The position numbers and the translations under genes were made by a program. Positions 19,974 to 30,887 of a stretch of DNA of 64,000 nucleotides are shown in pieces. Numbering within the stretch: the first letter of the stretch is position 1; each line of letters begins with the position of its first letter. This stretch comes from Pyropia yezoensis (Eukaryota; Rhodophyta; Bangiophyceae; Bangiales; Bangiaceae). The stretch is taken from the NCBI GenBank assembly GCA_009829735.1, contig CM020619.1:3664590-3728589 (forward strand). The letters are read 5' to 3'. The notes under the pieces were generated by a model. It searched no databases. It worked only from the letters and a program-made list of their open reading frames with translations, and was not told where the DNA came from.

Positions 19974-20235
19974 GGTGCTGGTGCCGCGTCGGCCGGTGTG
20001 CCGCGGCGTCTGCCAACGCTCGGCGGCGGCGGGGGCTGCGGGGAAGGGGGGGGGGAATGCGGCAGTGCCTCGGGTGCCGACGGCTGCCTCAGACAGGATG
20101 GGGGGCACATCCACGTGGCGCTCGCGGATCCGGGTCAATGCGCGCTGCTATTTACTGCGACGTGGCGGTCGTGCCGACCACGGCAAACGCACCGCGGTCG
20201 TCTTTGACGGCAGACTCAAGGTGGATTCCACATAG

Positions 20236-20692
20236 CTATTGCAGTTTTCCGAATTTTGTCCCATGTGGACAAGAGCAAGAGCAAGTGTACAAGAGCAAGG
20301 GGCAATCGCATGCTGGCAGCAGAGGGCTTACCAATGGCGTGCTGCAACACGTCTGTCGGAAGAACCTGATGATTGGCTATGGCCACAACTGCTCTCGCAA
20401 CGAACGCTGGTTGGTCGAAACACTCTTGTTTTTTCATCGGATCTCGCCGGTTGGCCCTTTATCTCCGGTCATCTCTGTCAAGAACAGTGCGAAGCGCTCA
20501 GCCGGTGCTTGTTCTGCCCTCGAAGTGGTCGGAAATCCCGAGAGAATCCCCGATCACACTGTTCGTACAACAACGGACCCTCATGCAGAGCAGTCATTGG
20601 CCAGAGAGGCAGCATCTGAGTCATATCATTGGTCAAACACAGTCTGCTCTTGCTCTTGTCCACTTGGGACAAATTCGGGAGAACTGCAATAG
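20236..20692. mobile_element. 457-bp inverted-repeat (MITE-like) element, copy 1
   Basis: The ends are imperfect inverted repeats of ~47 bp. The left end starts CTATTGCAGTTTTCCGAATT and continues to GTGGACAAGAGCAAGAGCA. The right end is its reverse complement with about four differences, ending ...GAACTGCAATAG. The interior has no transposase ORF and contains several ATTGG/CCAAT motifs. No clear target-site duplication is seen, so the superfamily is open. It lies 263 bp upstream of the DTD start codon, so it could affect that promoter. Confidence 0.7.
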
Positions 20693-22376
20693 AGGCACAA
20701 AGAAAAGTCGATCTGGTGAAGCGTCTATTGCACGCAGCTACCTGTAACTTTGTGGAAGTGTTCTTTGGTGTCTTCCGGGCCGTGCATGCTGAAGGGGGTT
20801 TCTCAAAAGAGCATGTACATACGAAGCAGTACGGCTGACGTATCTATTGCGATTTACGTCCTCTTTAAAGTGCGCTTCGGGCTGCCAGTTCTCTCTCTCT
20901 CCTGCATGGCCTCAAAGTTTTTATAATTAATGGGGCTACTTTATTGAATCATATATTGTATATAAAAACTCAGCTTTTGCGACTGGCGCCCACCCCAGGA
21001 GCGAAAAGCAGAACGGTCGATGCGACAGCGCTGGCGGGCTACAACGACGGTTCCTACCCCTCGTCCCACACGACGCGGTACGGCCTCGTATGCTCTCGCG
21101 TCCCGCTGCCCCATGTATTGAAGCCCCACCCATCCTGGCCTTCCCTTGCGCGCAACTCCGCTGTGTGGGCCGCCGCCTCGTCTGCACCCACGTCCCGCTG
21201 CCCTTTCACATCCCCCCTCCCACCCCCCCTCTACTCCCTGCCCTCCAGGAAGCATGTTCGCCTTTTCATCTGCCGCACCACGCTTTCCCTCTGCTCCCAA
21301 CCCAACCCCCCACATCCCCCCGCCTGTCGCCCCGCCGGGTACTGCGCAGCTTCACAGCGCCCGCCTCCTTCTGGCTGCTCGCCTTCCCCGCGGCCCTCTC
21401 CTCCAGCCCCAACTTTCCGTTCACAAGGACGCTTTGCCACCTCGTCTGTTGCCTTGCCTCTTTTCGCGATCCCCGCGGTTGCCTGGGCTATCCCCTCGCT
21501 TTGCGCTCCGCCTTCTTCCGCCTCCCCCGACATCTCACGCTCCAGGACGCCGTGCTTCCTCGTCTATTCCCGCTTCCCTCTCTCCCTAAGCTTGCCGCTC
21601 CCCCCCACCCCAGGTTGCCTGGCCCAGGCCACCAAAGCGCTGGGTCGCTTTGTCTGCTCTCTCGCAGCGCTATTTACCCTCGCTGCTCTCTCCTCTCCAC
21701 CTCATCCCCGCTTACAGTACACCACGCCACACGATCTATGCTGGATCATGACTTGAATTGTGCTCTTCTTGTATCCATCACCTTTGTAACTCCTCCCGGC
21801 TGGCCGCGCCGGCGGCGCGCACCCAAGCTGCTGGGCTGGTGCCTCCCTGCTGCGCCTGAGGCCGCTGGTCGCCTTTGGCGCCGCTGCACGGCGACGTTCC
21901 TGGCGCTTCCGCCACGGCAGGCGCCCGCCCGTGCGCGGGCCACTCGGCGGTCACCGCTGGCTGTGGTCATGGGCGGGGGGGCGGCAGGCCCCCCTTCTCC
22001 TCCTGTGCGGCCACGCCTACTTGCTGCAGCGGCCTCCCGGTAAAGGCCGCTGCGTCCGCTTCTCCCTCTCCTTCTCCTGCTGCGTGTGGCGTTGGTGGCG
22101 AGCGGCGCGACTCGCGCTCGCCGCAATTCGCCCGCCGACTGCGGCTCGCCGGCCCCAGCAGCTGCGTTCTCCTCTCAGCCTTCCTGCTTTCGCGTGTGGC
22201 CCCCAGCACCCTGTGGGGGCACCAGCGCAGGTGGCGGCGCGACCCTTCGCTGTTCAAGAACGGCGCGGGGGAGCGGTCACCGCCGGACAGACCGGCTCGC
22301 AGCGTCCTTCCTCCTCGCGCTGCTACCGCCGCGCTCGGAGAAGCTCCGCCTCCTGGGTCCTTCGGTAGTTCCGTGA
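20693..22376. other. No supported gene, copy 1
   Basis: An AT-richer patch at ~20840-20990 (TTATAATTAATGGGG; ATATATTGTATATAAAAACTC) could be a promoter. It is followed by pyrimidine-rich sequence (21180-21720). Plus-strand frames are open for ~300 codons, but are Pro/Ser/Leu-rich with no domain and look like a by-product of the C-rich strand. Confidence 0.4.
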
Positions 22377-23099
22377 CACGCTCCGTCGGCTCGCCGGCGC
22401 ACTACGCCTGGTGGAACTACCACCCCTCCCACGCCCACGCCTGGGGCGGATGCCACCAACGCCGCCAGCGACCCTGCACTGCACGCGTGCTTCCAGGATC
22501 TGGAGGCACGCCTGACGCAAACGCAAGCGGACCTGGCGGCGGCGCAAGTAACTATCCCGGGGCTCCATGCCCCCTGTTTCGAAAACCACTCGCGCACACA
22601 GCACCCGAGTTGAGGTGGTGTACAAGGGCTGCCTCCCGTGTCGGAGGAAGCGGAAGAAGTGCAAGTCGCGCACACGCTATCCCTGTTGTGGGGCAATCCC
22701 CCCACCACGAAACAAGATGATGGTGCGTGGGCCAACAGTATCTTGGTCGGGACGGGGAAGCGAGGCCAAGCCCCGCTGTACCTCCTCTTATCCTCCAGGA
22801 TCCTCTCAGAATCTCGCCACTCAGAATCTCCCACCCCAGCACCTGCCCACCGGGCCACACGACAGTCTAGACGAGAAAATGAAGAAATCCCTCAAATCCA
22901 TGTTGGATTTACTACTAAGCTAACTATCCCTAACTTGGAGAATATGGACCCAAATGCATGGGGAGAAACGGGTCAGACTAGCTGCTCGCCGTCCCATGTA
23001 TGGCACGTGTTGCCCCCTACCTGGGGGCAATACTGCCACACCCGCCCACTCGTCAGCTGGCTAGGAGGGTCAAGCGGAAGTCTCTACCAAGCACGTTGA
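22377..23099 (+). pseudogene. Decayed ORF with coiled-coil segment, possible retroelement remnant, copy 1
   Basis: One frame runs from ~22377 to the stop at 23097-23099, interrupted by an in-frame stop near 22612. The first half has a helix with heptad character (ACFQDLEARLTQTQADLAAAQ). The second half has an ordinary amino-acid mix (SLLWGNPPTTKQDDGAWANS; LTIPNLENMDPNAWG), unlike the low-complexity background. I do not recognise a domain. A gag-like fragment is only a guess from the coiled coil and from the neighbouring transposon relics. Confidence 0.3.
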
Positions 23100-23353
23100 C
23101 CTATCCCTCTGCCGGTCACTACGCTCATATACGGCGCTGCTCGCACCAGTTCTCTCCTCGGTCGCCCGCACCGCCCGCTCGTACACCCCCTCGGTGCCCC
23201 CGCGTGCAGGGCAGACCCATACTGCGGCCTCAGCTCCCCTGTCCGCGCGCCCATCCGGCGCGCCCGTCTATCCTCGTGCCCGCCCCAGCGCACCGCCGTG
23301 GTGCCCGTCTAGCTCATCCGCTCCGCTCTTTACGCGCCTTCAGTGCCGCCCGA

Positions 23354-23483
23354 TGGTTGGCCAGATCAGAAAGTGAGAGAGACACGCTCAATGCCCGTTG
23401 GTCAAATCCCAGGAAGTGAGAGAGACAAGCTCGATGCCCATTGGTCAAATTCCCGAGGAAGCGAGAGACAAGCTCGACGAAGC
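23354..23483. repeat. Three ~43-bp tandem repeats, copy 1
   Basis: Units start at about 23354, 23398 and 23441 with TTGGCCAGATC / TTGGTCAAATC / TTGGTCAAATT, each followed by GAGAGACA(A/C)GCTC. The third is the most diverged. Confidence 0.8.
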
Positions 23484-23576
23484 CACGCAGCCCGACGGGG
23501 CGCCCCCCGCCCCCGCCGTCCCGTTCCCACAGTCGCTTAGTGCCCCGCGGCATGCGGGGCCGCTGCAGGGTGGGAG

Positions 23577-23737
23577 GTGTCAACAGTCGTCCCCTTGACG
23601 AGCGTCCAGCCCCGGTCGGGTCGGCCTCCGTTGACACCCCCAACGTCGGGGGGGCAGTGTCAGCAGCCGTCCCCTTGACGGGCGTCCCGCCACGGTCGGC
23701 GTCGGGCTTCGTTGATACCTCAACGTCAGGGGGAGTA
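23577..23737. repeat. Two 80-bp tandem repeats, copy 1
   Basis: Units start at 23577 and 23657 with GTGTCA(A/G)CAG, followed by CGTCCCCTTGACG(A/G)GCGTCC. They are ~80% alike by eye. The frame stays open across both. Confidence 0.75.
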
Positions 23738-24643
23738 AGGGCAGGGTCCTCCCCGCGCGCCAACAGTCTTGGCAAAAATGTCGACCGTTCTCTATGACAT
23801 TCAAGGTGCTCGTGTACTTCCAGACATGCACGACATACGTGCTTGTCGACGAGGCCGAGGGGAGTAAGAGGATGGTTTTTTCTTTTCTGAGCCCGTCTGT
23901 TTTCGCGGAGCTACGAGCAAGAGAAGCCAAGGGGGCTGTCAGGAAAGTCCTGGTAATGTCAACCAACTCATGGATCCAATGGAAACACCTGGTCCCCGAT
24001 CAATCTGGCCCAGGGGTGCACTGTGACGAAAACAATCATGCTGAGTGTTGGCCGACGACGACCATGGGGCCGCCTGGGTGCTGTTCATAGCAGAGAAAAA
24101 GCACCCTCTGCAGTAGAGAAAACAGCACAACGCAGAGGGTGTCCACGCCAAGGTGTTGATGCTTGGCCAAAAAATGTACAACATCTATCCCCATCTTCTC
24201 GTGGTGGTTTTTATGTCCAAGTCATGTAAGCTTCTCTTACTCGGGCGTTGGAAGTAGCAAAGGAAAATGCGTCCGTCATGAATCTGCCTTCTTGGGGCCG
24301 TGAGGCGTGGTCGACATCTCCGGGACTGCTCGAAATTTGGCCCAGACTGGCTACAGGGTTGCATGATTGCACACAAACCTCTAAAGCGTTCGGATATTAG
24401 GGTCTAATTGCACTTCCGAACCCGAACCGAGTTTGGATAGACTTGTATGTACACTCCTCGAAGTATATGCATTCTTGCAGTTGTACCCAGCATTGTCCTG
24501 ATTGCTCAGCCAAGAATTCTCAGTGCTGCGGCGGAGCTGGCCTCGCTGACATAGCTGCACGCCTAGCGCACTATGCGACGTCGCATGCTCGGTGGACTGG
24601 ACCTCCAGGACCTGCACACCTCTTGCCCTGAGCGCCTCCAATT
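23738..24643. other. Balanced-GC spacer, nothing recognised, copy 1
   Basis: Base composition is near 50% GC, unlike the flanks. ORFs are under 100 codons. A short hairpin (GCACCCTCTGC...GCAGAGGGTG) lies at ~24099-24142. Probably transposon-derived sequence leading into the BED-finger relic. Confidence 0.4.
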
Positions 24644-25258
24644 GTGGGCCGCACGGGCCTGCTGATCATAGCCATGAAGGACATCGTCTGGGCGCACGTG
24701 ACCCGCGTCGGTAGCACGAAGCGCTGTACGTGCAACAATTGCAGGGCGGAGCTGGGCAGCAACCTTACCCACCTGAAGGAGCATATTGTGGCGCACCGCT
24801 GCTCGGCCAGCAATGACATCAATATTATGATGCTGCAGAAGCTGGAGGAAGGGCGGCTCGATGGCGCCGCCTCGGCGGCAGTTAAGCAGCGCCGGGACAA
24901 GAGGGCGTGCGACAACCTGAGCGTCACTAAGGACGGCGATCAGACCACAGGACTCCCCACCTCCCAAACGATAGGTGCTGGCGCGGGCCCAAAGAGGCTT
25001 ACATCAGCCCAGGGCAGTCCGTCACAGTTGCACACACGTGTGAAGTTCTTTGTCACGTGTTTAATCCGCAAGGGCGGCGGGTGGCGAGTCGGTGTGCAAC
25101 TGGGGTGTGACCACCACACGCCGTCGCACGAGGGGCGGGGGTGTGTCGCTTGCCTGGCGAGGGACACAGACAGCCGCCGCCCCGGTGGAATGGCCGGTCA
25201 CGGGTCGACGCAATCGTCCAGATCTTTAACTCTAGTTCCGAAGAAGACGGCGCCATGA
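24644..25258 (+). pseudogene. BED-type zinc-finger fragment, probable hAT transposon relic, copy 1
   Basis: The frame encodes a BED-finger pattern just after a possible start at 24674 (MKDIVWAHVTRVG). It has an aromatic W, then CNNC (C-x2-C), then N-x-THLKEHIVAH (H-x(n)-H). BED fingers are the DNA-binding head of hAT-family transposases and of genes domesticated from them. After ~100 residues the reading frame runs into the leader sequence of the next repeat unit and ends at 25258, so no catalytic RNase-H-like domain or dimerisation domain follows. I therefore treat it as a truncated relic. The C-terminal ~60 residues are encoded by leader DNA that also exists, diverged, at 14722. Confidence 0.6.
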
Positions 25259-25434
25259 AAGAGTTGTCGCCTTTTCAGTTTTGAAATAGACATGTTTGTG
25301 GACGTTGAATTTGCTCAAGTGAGAGTACTACAAAAGCAGGGGTGCTACAAGAACGGCAGGGTCGCCGGCGGCGATACGCTCGTATTGACTAGGGCGTGGA
25401 CGGGGCTGTTGCGCCCGACCACTGACGGTCGCCT
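25072..25434. repeat. Leader of tandem unit 2
   Basis: It starts GGGCGGCGGGTGGCGAGTC and ends at the 25435 junction. It appears identical to 35267-35629 and is homologous to, but diverged from, 14722-15240. It supplies the 5' flank of NOP16 copy 2. Confidence 0.85.
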
Positions 25435-25685
25435 GCATCCTCCCACCACCCTCACCTGCTCCGCCCCGTCTACTTTGTTTCCAGCCCGCACTCGCTTTTC
25501 TTCACCCCTTCGCATCTTCACCCCTTATCCTCTTCGGCCGTTTACCCGTTCACCTCTTCACCCCTTCACCCCCTTGCCGCGTCTCCTCTTTTCCTCACCC
25601 CGTCGCCCCGTCTTTTTACCCCTGTCTGGTGCTCCTCCCCTCCCCCCCGCACGTCGCAACCCCCCGTCCCTCTTTGCTCTCAACC

Positions 25686-26468
25686 ATGGGCAAACGCCCC
25701 TCCCGGGGGATGGTCACCAAGACCTCCCTTGGCTCCTCTGCCCGCGCGTCGGCCAAACGGCGGTCCAAGCAGCAGGGCCGCGGGCGCATCCACGCGTCTG
25801 CCGTCGGGGATCCGACGGTGGCCGCCGCGTGGGACAATACCAAGACGGTCAAGGCCAACCTGGCGGGCCTGGGCCTCGCCGCCGACCCCAACGCGGCGGT
25901 GGGGAGTAGCGCCCACCGGCGGCTCGCCACCCCCTCCTCCCGGCCACGCGCGCCAGCGTCTGCGGCGACGGCGGCGGCCAAGCGCAGACAGGGCCGCAGC
26001 AGCGGCGGCGGCGGCGGCGGCGGTGACGGTAACGGTGACGGTGGCGGTGGCCACGACGGGGGTGACGGCGGGGAGGGCGGCGGCGCACCCGCCGTGATGA
26101 ACCTGACGCTCGCCGCCCTGGCCGCCCGTGCCGCCCGCGGGGAGGCCCCCCGCCCCGACCACCCCGCGGCGGGGGAGGTGGCGGTGGTGCGCGCCCTCGT
26201 CGCCGCGCACGGCACCGACTATGCGCGGATGGCGCGGGACACCGAGCGCAACTACCAGCAGCACACCCCGGCGGTGCTGCGGCGGATGGTGGCGCGGGTG
26301 GCCAAGGCGGACGCTGCCGTCGCTGCGGCGGCCGCGGCGGCTGCCGGGGGGGGGGGGGGGGGGAGGGGCGGCGGCCTAAGCTTTAGCCCGGCTGCGACTG
26401 GGCATTGGGGGCGACGCGCTGCCGCAGCTGAGCAGCACACTCCTACGCCCACGAGCTCGTGGGCGTAG
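25686..26468 (+). CDS. NOP16: Ribosome biogenesis protein Nop16-like, copy 2
   Basis: 260 residues with the same two conserved blocks as the first copy (WD...GLAADPN at 49-69; LVAAHGTDYARMARD at ~171-185). It has Arg25 and Ala147, the states shared with copy 3, so copies 2 and 3 are closer to each other than either is to copy 1 in this part. It also ends in the 28-bp palindrome. The upstream sequence beyond ~195 bp is the unit-2 leader, so its promoter differs from that of copy 1. Confidence 0.82.
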   Translation: MGKRPSRGMVTKTSLGSSARASAKRRSKQQGRGRIHASAVGDPTVAAAWDNTKTVKANLAGLGLAADPNAAVGSSAHRRLATPSSRPRAPASAATAAAKRRQGRSSGGGGGGGDGNGDGGGGHDGGDGGEGGGAPAVMNLTLAALAARAARGEAPRPDHPAAGEVAVVRALVAAHGTDYARMARDTERNYQQHTPAVLRRMVARVAKADAAVAAAAAAAAGGGGGGRGGGLSFSPAATGHWGRRAAAAEQHTPTPTSSWA

Positions 26469-26469
26469 G
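26442..26469. repeat. Perfect 28-bp palindrome across the NOP16 stop codon, copy 2
   Basis: The same symmetric sequence as at 16248-16275, with arms CCTACGCCCACGAG and its reverse complement. Confidence 0.95.
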
Positions 26470-28543
26470 GCCCCGTCGGCTGGTAGGCAACCACCCACAA
26501 GCCGTCGCAGTCATCACGGCGGCGGCGGCGGGGGAGGACCGCCACCATCGCTGCGGCGGCGACCACCAACGCCACCACCACCCCCACCCCAATCCTGGCA
26601 ATGGCGCCGCCCGACAGACGGCGGCGGCCGCCGCCGCCCTTGGCCGCCGCCCCCGCCTTGGCGCCCGCCGCTGGCGAGATGCCGGCAACGCCCCCCACCA
26701 TCGTCCGACCACCAGCGGCTGGGCGGGGGGGGGAGGTGACGTCTTGTACGGAAGGGGGGGGCGGGGGCGGTGGGGGGGTCGCTTGGTGGGGACGTGCCGG
26801 TGGCACGCTGAGCGTGGCCGCCGCACCCGCCGTCAGCAGTGGCGGCGGCCCCCGCTCTCCTCCGGCTCCGCCGCTGCCGCCGCGCGGCGGCGGCCACGCC
26901 CATCATGCCCGCCGCTGCGGCGGCCACCCTCCCCCACGTCGGTTTTCCCAGTCGGCGGCGCGTCCGGCGGCACGGCCTGGCGGCGGCAGCCGTCCGACAG
27001 CGGCGGCGGGCCCGACCTCAGACCGGCGGCGGCCGCCAGAGCCGCCCGCTGGGGCGGTGGTAGCGCCGGCGCGCCGCGGCCCCTCCCCCACCCCGCTCCC
27101 GGGGCGGTAATAGCTCCTGCAGCAGCAGCACCGGCAGGTCGCGCCCCACAAGCGCTCCTCCCCACCCTTGCCCACCGCGGCGGCAGGCCCTCCTCCCCAC
27201 GCAGGAGCCGCCCCCCCCCCCACCCGCCCCCCCTCCGCCCCCAACCTCACCGCCGCCCGCGCGGCGGCGACAGCCGCCCGGTCCGGCCGCCACGCCTGCC
27301 CGACCGCCCGCTCCCGCGCGGCGGCCTCCTCCCGCTGCCGCCCGCCCGTCACGCTCCCGCCTGGCAGCAGCCGCCCCCCGCACAAGCGCGTCGAGGAGCG
27401 CCAGGCACGTCGCAAAGCCGTCGACGGCGGCGGCCTCGCGCGCCGCCGCCGCCCGCGCGGAAGCACCGATGCCAGGACCGTCACCGGCGGGCGCCGCGGT
27501 CGACGTGGTGCCAAAACGGCAACCACGAGCCGCCGCCACTGCCGACGCTGCCGGGGGCACCGAGAAAAGCGCCCCCGCCGTCCTCCACGGCTGTCGCGCG
27601 CGCGTCGGCCGAGACGGCGCGCTAGTGGCCAAGCGCCATGTGTGTGCCGCCCAGTGACAGCAGGTCTGCCCCGAGGGACCGCGCGTCGGCGGCCCCGGCG
27701 GGTACCCCTTCCCTCGCGTGGGCGCCCCCCCCCCCCCGCACCCCTCCCTGCCCCCTTTATAGACTACCGCCGCTGCCGCCACCGCTGCCGCCACCGCTGC
27801 CGCCGCTGCCACGGCCGCTGCCGCCGCCGCTGCCCACCTCGTCGGCCGTCGCGGAGCGGCCAAGGCGCTCCTCCCCCGGCGACGACACGCGGGGCAGGGT
27901 CACAAAAGCTCGCCGCCGAGGCCGCGACCCCGGCCTCTTGTCGCCCCGCCCCTCCCCTTCCTCAGACCCGCCGTCGGCAGCGGTCGACGCCCCACGACCG
28001 GCGGCGCACGCGCGGCCCAGATCGACCGCGACCGCGGCGCCCAACTCGCCACTGCCGTTCCCCGTCACCAAAGACAGCCACAGAAACGAGACTACCAGCA
28101 CGAACGCAATATAACCAAAAATAAATAGGTATGATATACGGAAGAAAAGTCGCGACGAAAAGGCATGACTACCGAGGCGCCGCCTCCGCTCCCCCCCCCC
28201 ACCTCCCACCCCCAGGACCCCCCCTCCTCCGAGCACCCCGCCCCCCCGCAACACCCACCCCCCCCAGCACGAGCCACCTCCCCATCAACGAGGAACGCAA
28301 CGAAGCATCCCCACCGGCGGCAGCTGCATGGCCGCCGTTACTTCTGCTGCTGCCACCACCACAGGCGCGACCACGACAGCCATCCTCCCCCCACCAGCCA
28401 CAAACGCCATCCCCCCTCCCCAAGTCTCAACCGCCATCCCCCTTCCCCCCCCCTCAGTCACAACCGCCACACCCCTCCATCCTCAGCCACAACCGCCATC
28501 CCCTCTCCCCGAGCCACAACTGCCATGAGACGAACGGGGTGGC
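26470..28543 (-). other. Unresolved low-complexity region, possible minus-strand membrane-protein gene, copy 2
   Basis: Equivalent to 16276-18349. The hydrophobic-anchor ORF is at 28254-27757, and the same in-frame stops interrupt the protein-like stretches. No difference from copy 1 was noticed. Confidence 0.3.
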
Positions 28544-30168
28544 TCAGCCGCCCTTTGGCTGCTTGCTATCAATGATCAGCGTGACAGGCCCCTCGTTCAC
28601 CAAGTTCACGTTCATCATGCTGCCAAAGACGCACGCTATCGGGGAGAGGAAGCGGGGGGACACAGACGAGAACCAGTGAACACCACGGCCACAGGCTGGT
28701 CAGTCCACCGCGCAAGAGAGAGGAGACGCAGGGGAGTACACCCACCGAAGAGCAGGCAGGGGCACGCACTCTGGTGGGTAGAGAGGAACAGGGTCCCTGA
28801 TTGTGCCACCGGTATGACCCATCGCGGGGCCCGCCGCCTGTCCCTTACCCTTCACAGCGGCAGGAGAGTACTGCTTCTGGAGCTCCGCGGCGAGGCCGTA
28901 GAACATGGCCTCGCTCTCCGAACCAGGCATGGCCCGGTGGAACGAAGCCTTCGACCCTTTGTAGACGGCGTGCAATGTGAATTGTGAGACTGTGGAACGT
29001 AGCGTGGGGGGGAGAAGATGGGGGGGGGGAGGGAGGGGCGAGCAGGAAGAGGGGCTCGGCAAAACAAGCAAGGCACCGAAGGACGCAAGGGTGAGCTCGA
29101 CAGGGCCACCTGGTCAGAGGCCGTCGCGGGATGAAGCAGCAGGTCCGTCTCCAAATGCGTCGACTGGGCCGCAGCAAGCAGCGCGGCCTCGCAACCAGTC
29201 CGTTCCCAGCAGCGAGCCAGTCAGCACTACCAGAGGGCACCACATGGCGGACACCCACACTGGAAAGAGAGGCGCCCACAGGCAGCGGAAGCGGCGGCCA
29301 CCAGCAGAGCCCCACCTCCCCAACGCACCGAGCAGGATTTCCCCCTGGATGTCCACGACGTTTGACGCCCACCGCTGCGCCGATGGCGTCCGCCCCGCCG
29401 CGTCGCCGTCGGCATCGACGCCGTCCTGCCCAGGAGCGAGGGCCCGGTCAAAGACGCGAAGGGACAGCAGCTTCTTAATCCTGCATGTCAGAGGTGGGGG
29501 GCGGGGGGTCAGGGCGGGGCAGCGAGGAGGGACAGTGGCCCAACCAGGAGCAACCGGGCAGCTGGGGGGGGGGGGGTGTCAGACCACTGCGGCGGCAGGA
29601 GCGGACGGGAGGCGAGGGGGTACGTGCCCCCTCCCTCCAAGCCCGCCGAGAGCTACATCGGGGTAAGCCAGCAGGGGAAGGCGCACCCGACCACACCGCC
29701 AGCAGAAAACGAAACGGGCCAGCGGAGAGCGGGCGCGGGCACCACCCACCCAGCGAGATGCGCAGAGGGGCAGGGGCGGAGAAGAAGGGGACGAAGGGAA
29801 ATGGAGAGGGAGCAGCGTGGAGCCTGACAAACCTACACATGGTCCACGTCTGCGGCAGCGTCATCTTGGGCAAAGCCGACTAGAACGCAGAGGCCTGTGG
29901 AAAGAGACGGGGGAAGCCAAAGAAGAAAAAAGAGACAAAAAGGGGTGGAAAGCTCCCTGGCTGAAGCGGACGGGTCAGCAGCACGAGCTGGCAGCACCGA
30001 CAACAAAGGGGGTTCCTCCCCGCCCAGCATGGGGGTGACCACAGCGGCGATGGCGCCCACCCACCTGTCACCAAGAAAAAAGAAAAAAGCGATACCTTTC
30101 CCAATGGCTGCGGTCTTGCCGCCTCCCGTAACGGACGCTTGAGCGACTCGCTGCACCACAGCACGCAT
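28544..30168 (-). CDS. DTD1: D-aminoacyl-tRNA deacylase (DTD), five exons, copy 2
   Basis: Exons on the minus strand are 30168-30096, 29894-29837, 29480-29329, 28989-28849 and 28635-28544. Splice sites, phases and the 171-residue product are the same as for copy 1, including SQFTL at 96-100 and NEGPVT at 155-160. The exons appear identical to copy 1; the differences lie in introns, where G-runs change length (intron between exons 2 and 3: +2; intron between exons 3 and 4: -1). If the duplication is real, the cell carries two intact, identical genes for this proofreading enzyme. Confidence 0.92.
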
Positions 30169-30430
30169 GGTGCTGGTGCCGCGTCGGCCGGTGTGCCGCG
30201 GCGTCTGCCAACGCTCGGCGGCGGCGGGGGCTGCGGGGAAGGGGGGGGGGAATGCGGCAGTGCCTCGGGTGCCGACGGCTGCCTCAGACAGGATGGGGGG
30301 CACATCCACGTGGCGCTCGCGGATCCGGGTCAATGCGCGCTGCTATTTACTGCGACGTGGCGGTCGTGCCGACCACGGCAAACGCACCGCGGTCGTCTTT
30401 GACGGCAGACTCAAGGTGGATTCCACATAG

Positions 30431-30887
30431 CTATTGCAGTTTTCCGAATTTTGTCCCATGTGGACAAGAGCAAGAGCAAGTGTACAAGAGCAAGGGGCAA
30501 TCGCATGCTGGCAGCAGAGGGCTTACCAATGGCGTGCTGCAACACGTCTGTCGGAAGAACCTGATGATTGGCTATGGCCACAACTGCTCTCGCAACGAAC
30601 GCTGGTTGGTCGAAACACTCTTGTTTTTTCATCGGATCTCGCCGGTTGGCCCTTTATCTCCGGTCATCTCTGTCAAGAACAGTGCGAAGCGCTCAGCCGG
30701 TGCTTGTTCTGCCCTCGAAGTGGTCGGAAATCCCGAGAGAATCCCCGATCACACTGTTCGTACAACAACGGACCCTCATGCAGAGCAGTCATTGGCCAGA
30801 GAGGCAGCATCTGAGTCATATCATTGGTCAAACACAGTCTGCTCTTGCTCTTGTCCACTTGGGACAAATTCGGGAGAACTGCAATAG
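30431..30887. mobile_element. 457-bp inverted-repeat (MITE-like) element, copy 2
   Basis: The same element as at 20236-20692, carried along by the duplication rather than inserted independently, since flanks and interior match. Confidence 0.7.

Larger units (their letters stand above)
15241..25434. repeat. Tandem 10.2-kb duplication, unit 1
   Basis: The first full copy (10,194 bp) of a direct tandem repeat. It begins GCATCCTCCCACCACCC and runs to the same sequence at 25435. Gene order is NOP16 (+), unresolved region, DTD (-), inverted-repeat element, decayed ORF, short tandem repeats, BED-finger relic (+). Compared with unit 2, I see only isolated substitutions (NOP16 codons 25 and 147; base 23164 against 33359) and length changes in G-runs (near 18830, 19305 and 19371). 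Confidence 0.95.

Noticed and set aside
20944..22043. Plus-strand ORFs of 270 and 317 codons
   Set aside because: They lie in a pyrimidine-rich strand and are Pro/Ser/Leu-rich in overlapping frames, with no motif, signal peptide or splice support.
22567..22923. Zn2Cys6-like motif (GCLPCRRKRKKCKSRTRYPCC) in a plus-strand frame
   Set aside because: Only the first half of the binuclear cluster spacing fits, the start codon lies inside another frame with a better amino-acid mix, and the rest of the ORF is featureless. The same DNA is explained by the decayed ORF at 22377-23099.
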